From Bacillus sp. THAF10 (GTDB taxonomy: Bacteria; Bacillota; Bacilli; Bacillales; Bacillaceae_I): a stretch of 64,000 nucleotides of DNA. Position numbers and translations under genes: made by a program. Position 1 is the first letter of the stretch. Each line of letters opens with the position of its first letter. The stretch covers positions 3,544,501-3,608,500 of the forward strand of contig NZ_CP045403.1 of the NCBI RefSeq assembly GCF_009363695.1, in the 5' to 3' direction. Below, one piece after another: positions 60,170-64,000 of the stretch. The notes beneath the pieces are model-generated. The model did not search any database. It saw only the letters and a list, made by a program, of their open reading frames with translations, and had not been told where the DNA came from.

Positions 60170-60244
60170 ATTTTAAATTTTACAAAAACCTGTTGCGCGA
60201 AGGAGGAATATATTGTAATATCAGAAATAACAATTTTTAGAAGC

Positions 60245-60492
60245 TATGACAAGGACCTGATTGATTTTCTTCTGGAACACAGAGAGGGAGGAACACGCTG
60301 AAATCTTCCCAGTACAGAGAAGTCTATTACCACCTTGGAGCTGCATTGGGGAAATCGTACAGTATCCAATGCCGGTCACGCTACGTTACAGCGCCAGAGC
60401 CATGAGCAGGAGTGACCTTGCTTGTGGGAAGTTGGGTGGAACCACGGGTAGTCAACACACTCGTCCCTTTGTTGGGATGGGTGTGTTTTTTA
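60245..60492 (+). promoter_or_regulatory. T-box riboswitch 1 (threonine)
   Basis: A leader with stem I, the T-box sequence GGGTGGAACCACGGG (60434-60448) and a terminator AACACACTCGTCCC/GGGATGGGTGTGTT ending in a T-run at 60492. A candidate specifier ACC (Thr) lies in CTATTACCACC. T-boxes read uncharged tRNA and turn on the downstream synthetase gene. The matching unit follows 50 bp later. Confidence 0.9.
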
Positions 60493-60544
60493 TATTTTCG
60501 AGGCAGTCGGATGGTTCAAAACCATCTTCTCGTCTCCTTGCGAT

Positions 60545-60792
60545 GATAAGGACATGGAAGGCTTTTTCGGACATACAGAGAGGGAGATGTAAGCTGAAAT
60601 TCTCCCAGTACTGGAAAGCTTTTTACCACCTTGGAGCTGCGTTGGGGAACATGAAAAAGTATCCAATGCCGGCCACGCTACGTTACAGCGCCAGAGCCAT
60701 TTGCAGGCACATGCCTTGCTGATGGGAATTTGGGTGGAACCACGGGTAGTTAACACACTCGTCCCTATTGTTGGGATGAGTGTGTTTTTTTA
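60545..60792 (+). promoter_or_regulatory. T-box riboswitch 2 (threonine)
   Basis: Second complete unit, about 80% like the first: same ACAGAGAGGGAG start, candidate specifier ACC in TTTTTACCACC, T-box GGGTGGAACCACGGG (60732-60746) and terminator AACACACTCGTCCC/GGGATGAGTGTGTT. thrS follows 54 bp later. Two leaders in series demand uncharged tRNA-Thr twice, giving tighter control. Confidence 0.9.
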
Positions 60793-60845
60793 TTTGATAT
60801 GACAAAGTGCTGGGGAACAATTCCCTCAAAAAGGAGAAATGAGTG

Positions 60846-62750
60846 ATGATAAAGGTTAAATTGGCAAATGGAGAGTACCGGGAGTTTGTGAGGGGAGTAT
60901 CATTGGCGGAGGTGGCTTCGGCCCTTGGAAGTAGTTTGGGGAAAAAGGCGGTTGGTGGAAAGGTGAATGGTGAGGTGGTGGATTTGCATCATAAGCTTGT
61001 GATGGATGTGGAGGTTTCGATTTTTACTTTAGATTCTCCGGAAGGTCTAGAAATGATGAGGCATACTGCGGCTCATGTACTTGCTCAAGCAGTTAGGCGG
61101 ATTTTTGGAGACGAGACAGTGAAGCTTGCAATCGGTCCTGTAGTGGAGAATGGCTTCTACTATGACATGAAATTAGAACAAAGCTTGGCACCTGACGACC
61201 TTCATGCGATAGAAAAAGAAATGATGAAAATTGTTGGGGAGAACTTTCAAATTAGTCGCAGGGAGATTTCTTATGAGGAAGCAATGAGTATCTTTAAGGA
61301 TCAGCCCTACAAATTGGAGATCCTCCAAGAACTCGATCCTAGACAAAAAATCTCCATTTACCAACAAGGGGAGTTCATTGACCTATGTCGGGGTCCGCAC
61401 CTCCCTTCCACTGGGATGGTAAAAGCTTTCAAGCTTACTCGAGTATCTGGGGCTTATTGGCGAGGAGATAAAAATAATGATGTGTTGCAGCGGGTTTATG
61501 GGGTTGCTTTTCCAACTAAGGCTGAACTGAAGGAATATTTGGAGGCTATGGAGGAAGCAGCAAAGCGGGATCACCGCAAATTAGGCAAACAGCTTGAGCT
61601 TTTTATGTTTTCAGAGGAAGCACCTGGTATGCCGTTTTACTTGCCAAAGGGGCAGATAGTCCGCAATGAGTTAGAGAGGTTTGCACGTGACATGCAGAAC
61701 GAGGCCTCGTATGAAGAAGTGCGCACTCCTTTTATGTTAAACCAGCAGCTCTGGGAGAAGTCGGGGCATTGGGAGCACTACAAAGAGAACATGTATTTTA
61801 CAGAAGTGGATGAAAAAAAGTATGCATTAAAGCCCATGAACTGTCCGGGACATATGCTTATTTTTAAAAATAAACTGCATTCGTATCGCGATTTGCCTAT
61901 AAGGATGGCAGAGTTTGGGCAGGTCCATCGACATGAATTCAGCGGAGCATTAAATGGAATGCTTCGTGTACGGACATTTTGCCAGGACGATGCGCACATT
62001 TTTGTGAGAGAAGATCAGATGGAGAGTGAGATTAAGCTGGTGATGGGGTTTATCGACCGAGTGTATCGGACTTTTGGATTTGACTATTCGGTAGAGCTAT
62101 CGACACGACCAGAAGATTCGCTTGGCGAGGATGAACTTTGGGAGCATTCAGAGTCTGCTCTACGAAATGTGCTAGAGAGCTTAGGAGTTTCCTATCATCT
62201 TAACGAGGGCGATGGTGCATTTTATGGACCAAAAATTGATTTTCATATAAAAGATGCCCTAAAGCGCAGTCACCAATGCGCAACAATTCAGCTTGATTTT
62301 CAAATGCCGGAGAAGTTTGATTTGGCCTATGTTAATGAGCAAGGGGAGAAAAGGCGACCGGTGGTGATTCATAGGGCGGTGTTTGGGTCGATTGATCGGT
62401 TCTTTGGGATTTTGGTGGAGCACTTTGCTGGAGCATTTCCGGTATGGCTTGCGCCAGTGCAGGTGGAAATTATTCCAGTAGCAGAGCTGCATTTGGAGTA
62501 CTGCTTACAGGTGAAAGCAGCGTTAGCAGAACGAGGAGTTCGCGTGAAGGTGAATGCTTCCAATGAAAAACTGGGCTATAAAATCCGCGAAGCTCAGGTG
62601 CAAAAAATTCCTTATGCATTGGTGGTTGGGGATGCCGAAGCTGCAGCTGGTCAAGTAAATGTACGAAAATACGGCGAAAAAAAATCACAAAGTATTTCAC
62701 TCAGTGAATTCATTTCTAGTGTGGTTCAGCAAATAAAAGAGCGAGGGTAA
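60846..62750 (+). CDS. thrZ: Threonyl-tRNA synthetase
   Basis: 634 residues. TGS domain at residues 1-60, editing domain with HTAAH near residue 75 and DLCRGPHL, then the class II core: MNCPGHM, motif 2 region HRHEFSGALNGMLRVR, CATIQLDFQMP, motif 3 HRAVFGSIDRF, and the anticodon-binding domain (FPVWLAPVQVEIIPV). It charges tRNA-Thr. Tandem T-boxes and its sequence differences from typical ThrS favour the inducible ThrZ paralogue of Bacillus, but the symbol is tentative. ATG 60846 has AGGAG 9 nt upstream; GTG 60843 is an alternative. Confidence 0.92.
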   Translation: MIKVKLANGEYREFVRGVSLAEVASALGSSLGKKAVGGKVNGEVVDLHHKLVMDVEVSIFTLDSPEGLEMMRHTAAHVLAQAVRRIFGDETVKLAIGPVVENGFYYDMKLEQSLAPDDLHAIEKEMMKIVGENFQISRREISYEEAMSIFKDQPYKLEILQELDPRQKISIYQQGEFIDLCRGPHLPSTGMVKAFKLTRVSGAYWRGDKNNDVLQRVYGVAFPTKAELKEYLEAMEEAAKRDHRKLGKQLELFMFSEEAPGMPFYLPKGQIVRNELERFARDMQNEASYEEVRTPFMLNQQLWEKSGHWEHYKENMYFTEVDEKKYALKPMNCPGHMLIFKNKLHSYRDLPIRMAEFGQVHRHEFSGALNGMLRVRTFCQDDAHIFVREDQMESEIKLVMGFIDRVYRTFGFDYSVELSTRPEDSLGEDELWEHSESALRNVLESLGVSYHLNEGDGAFYGPKIDFHIKDALKRSHQCATIQLDFQMPEKFDLAYVNEQGEKRRPVVIHRAVFGSIDRFFGILVEHFAGAFPVWLAPVQVEIIPVAELHLEYCLQVKAALAERGVRVKVNASNEKLGYKIREAQVQKIPYALVVGDAEAAAGQVNVRKYGEKKSQSISLSEFISSVVQQIKERG

Positions 62751-62755
62751 AGGAG

Positions 62756-62821
62756 GCAGGGGGACGGTTCTGCCGCTTCCACCAACAGTGCTAAGGTAGC
62801 TAGAAGAAACCGTTCCCCTAA
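62756..62821. repeat. Inverted repeat and dispersed 26-bp motif after thrS
   Basis: GCAGGGGGACGGTTCTGCCG (62756-62775 of 62756-62781) resembles 59446-59471 (21 of 26 bases). Its left arm AGGGGGACGGTT pairs with AACCGTTCCCCT (62808-62819), so it may serve as the 3' end of thrS. Confidence 0.5.
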
Positions 62822-62833
62822 GCTTGTTCCTTG

Positions 62834-63601
62834 TTATTTTTTCCTTACCACATAAATCATCTCATAACTCTCTGATGTTATGGGGGTTTCATTCCAATCT
62901 TGATACAGAGCGACCATCTCAAAACCATGCTGATCTAACAATCTCTTCATCTCCTGAGGGTAGGTGTAACGAAGACTGATGGTGGTGCGTTGCTCATGGG
63001 TTAACTCGCCAACCTGATTGTGAAAATTCCTAATAGTAATATAGTGTTGAATTTGGGTGAGAGCGTCATAGTCACTAATAGTAAATAGATCGACTTTTTG
63101 CTGAGTTCCGCTATCTATGTATGATTTCCAAAACTCCTTTGTAGTCGGCTGCATCAGCTCTTCTTTGCTTGGAAAACGGGTGCCAAAAATAAACACCCCA
63201 CCTCGTTTCAAATGCTTACTGACAGACGCTAAGAAACCATCTTGCTCTTCGTTTGTTAAGAAATGTTGAAACGAATTTCCCACTGAAAATATGAAATTAC
63301 ATTTTTGGGACAGATGTAGTTTTGTACAGTCCTGCTCTACCCAATTTATGTTCAACTCTTGGCTAATGGCTTTCTCTTTAGCTTGCAAGAGCATTTTTGG
63401 GTGAATATCTACTCCGATAACAGTAAATCCTTTTTTGGCTAAAGGGATGGTTACCCTGCCTGTTCCACAAGCCAAATCAACGATTGGACCACCTTGAATG
63501 CGAGCCCATTTCTCAAGCAGGGCCAGTTCTGGAAGGTATGAATCATTCTCTATATCATACAGAGTTGGGTTATCGTATTCCTGAGCATTTTTTACATTCA
63601 T
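62834..63601 (-). CDS. Class I SAM-dependent methyltransferase
   Basis: 255 residues. The SAM-binding motif I is VDLACGTGRVTIPLA, followed by VIGVDIHPKM (motif Post-I) and FIFSVGNSFQHFL (motif II region). A C-terminal beta-rich part (IRNFHNQVGELTHEQRTTIS, YTYPQEMKRLLDQHGFEM) completes a common small-molecule methyltransferase fold. The substrate is unknown. ATG 63601 has AAAAGGAG 7 nt upstream; the longer frame from 63634 adds MPRFYSKRRFV across that site. Confidence 0.85.
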   Translation of the reverse strand: MNVKNAQEYDNPTLYDIENDSYLPELALLEKWARIQGGPIVDLACGTGRVTIPLAKKGFTVIGVDIHPKMLLQAKEKAISQELNINWVEQDCTKLHLSQKCNFIFSVGNSFQHFLTNEEQDGFLASVSKHLKRGGVFIFGTRFPSKEELMQPTTKEFWKSYIDSGTQQKVDLFTISDYDALTQIQHYITIRNFHNQVGELTHEQRTTISLRYTYPQEMKRLLDQHGFEMVALYQDWNETPITSESYEMIYVVRKK

Positions 63602-63824
63602 GACAAATCTCCTTTTGGAGTAAAATCTAGGCAACTTCGGCCGGGTTCACACTGGAGATAAAGATTGTGGCGATGGCCGTATTGTTCTATGTATCGTTTT
63701 TTTCCTAGTACTCTTCCTCTTCATTTACTATTTATCTATTCAACTATAAATTATATCATATTTTTCCATTTTTCATCTTTAGCACAATGGAAAAGTAGAG
63801 ACACAAAAATCGTTCGTACAATCG

Positions 63825-63920
63825 CTATATTAATATACCCCGCAAAAATTGCTTAAATTTCTCGAATGAAAATTGGGTCAAGAGGAGTAACAATGTTTTT
63901 GGAATTGATCGAGCGTTTGT
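63825..63920 (+). repeat. Duplicated stretch at window end
   Basis: Counterpart of 60045-60152. Shared words: AATATAC, GCAAAAATTGCT, AATTGATCGAGCGTTTGTTT. The spacer 63602-63824 shows no gene. Confidence 0.6.
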
Positions 63921-63967
63921 TTAAATTTTCTTATGGTGGAGTAGGGATTAGGGTGTTTTATAGGTGA
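63893..63967 (+). CDS. Possible 24-residue peptide in the duplicated stretch
   Basis: AGAGGAG lies 5 nt before ATG 63893; the frame reads MFLELIERLFKFSYGGVGIR and stops after VFYR. In the copy before thrS the same frame reads LKLINRLFEFYYIKIIF, but the ATG is changed to AAC. The aligned LxLIxRLFxF suggests a small peptide gene or relic. It might equally be the 5' end of a leader for a gene outside the window. Confidence 0.35.
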   Translation: MFLELIERLFKFSYGGVGIRVFYR

Positions 63968-64000
63968 ATTAGGGGTGCTTTTGTGTGTTATATCAATATA

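Noticed and set aside
60261..60722. 153-residue plus-strand frame over the leaders
   Set aside because: It spans both T-box riboswitches, including conserved RNA motifs repeated in the protein; not coding.
63635..63856. 63-residue plus-strand frame after the methyltransferase
   Set aside because: No ribosome site and no recognisable protein character; overlaps the divergent start region.

Overview
This is a roughly 40% G+C, low-G+C Gram-positive chromosome segment from the Bacillaceae (a Bacillus or Sutcliffiella-type endospore former). That reading rests on AGGAGG ribosome sites, frequent TTG/GTG starts, many intrinsic terminators, a wall teichoic acid (WTA) locus, ywqA/ywqB/ywqE/ywpF/ssbB homologues, sigma-B, cre, ComK-like and Spo0A-like sites, and T-box leaders. 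The genus call is inference. I see no rRNA, tRNA or CRISPR array.

Layout. 1-2.6 kb: end of a secreted protein, a wall-bound lytic transglycosylase, and a remnant of a related gene. 2.9-17.5 kb: cell-wall polymer region. It holds a GT2-glycerophosphotransferase fusion, tagD, two SGNH-like proteins, a Pro/Glu-rich secreted protein, tagH/tagG export ABC transporter, a monodomain glycerophosphotransferase, tagB and tagA (divergent), mnaA, a UDP-sugar dehydrogenase, a sigma-B-type stress membrane protein and an LCP ligase. 17.8-31.9 kb: PHP tyrosine phosphatase (ywqE), class D sortase, amidase, BsuPI lipoprotein, ywqB-ywqA (SWIM protein and SNF2 helicase), VanZ protein, ssbB, ywpF, an acidic secreted protein with a sortase-like C-terminus, a SEC-C protein and small genes. 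32.0-32.5 kb: ten in-register copies of a 51-bp repeat. 33-41 kb: sigma-B-type YflT protein, then a minus-strand sugar operon (two permeases, binding protein, YesM/YesN-like two-component system, Gfo/Idh/MocA oxidoreductase) with a cre site. 41-45 kb: divergent c-di-GMP enzymes (GGDEF-EAL-PilZ and PAS-GGDEF). 45-51.6 kb: glutamate-type dehydrogenase, VanZ, an IS1182-family element inserted at a terminator hairpin, acyltransferase, galE. 52-55.3 kb: secreted type I pullulanase. 55.8-59.7 kb: small membrane proteins, a second SEC-C protein, and a sporulation-type promoter driving a Cys/His-rich peptide and a C1q-like protein. 60-64 kb: two tandem T-box riboswitches ahead of threonyl-tRNA synthetase, a methyltransferase, and a repeat at the window end.

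How the genes fit together. TagD makes CDP-glycerol and MnaA makes UDP-ManNAc. TagA and TagB build the linkage unit, the two glycerophosphotransferases extend the polymer, TagGH exports it and the LCP protein attaches it to peptidoglycan. The sortase, amidase, lytic transglycosylase and acidic protein add to a strong cell-envelope theme.

Dispersed repeats are prominent: three copies of a GCTGTTGATT-ended element, four copies of a second element with GCTCTTTT/AAAAGAGC arms, a 17-bp direct repeat flanking pulA, and a 100-bp duplicated stretch upstream of the thrS leader and at the window end. Start codons were re-chosen by ribosome-binding-site position wherever the longest open frame began upstream of it.
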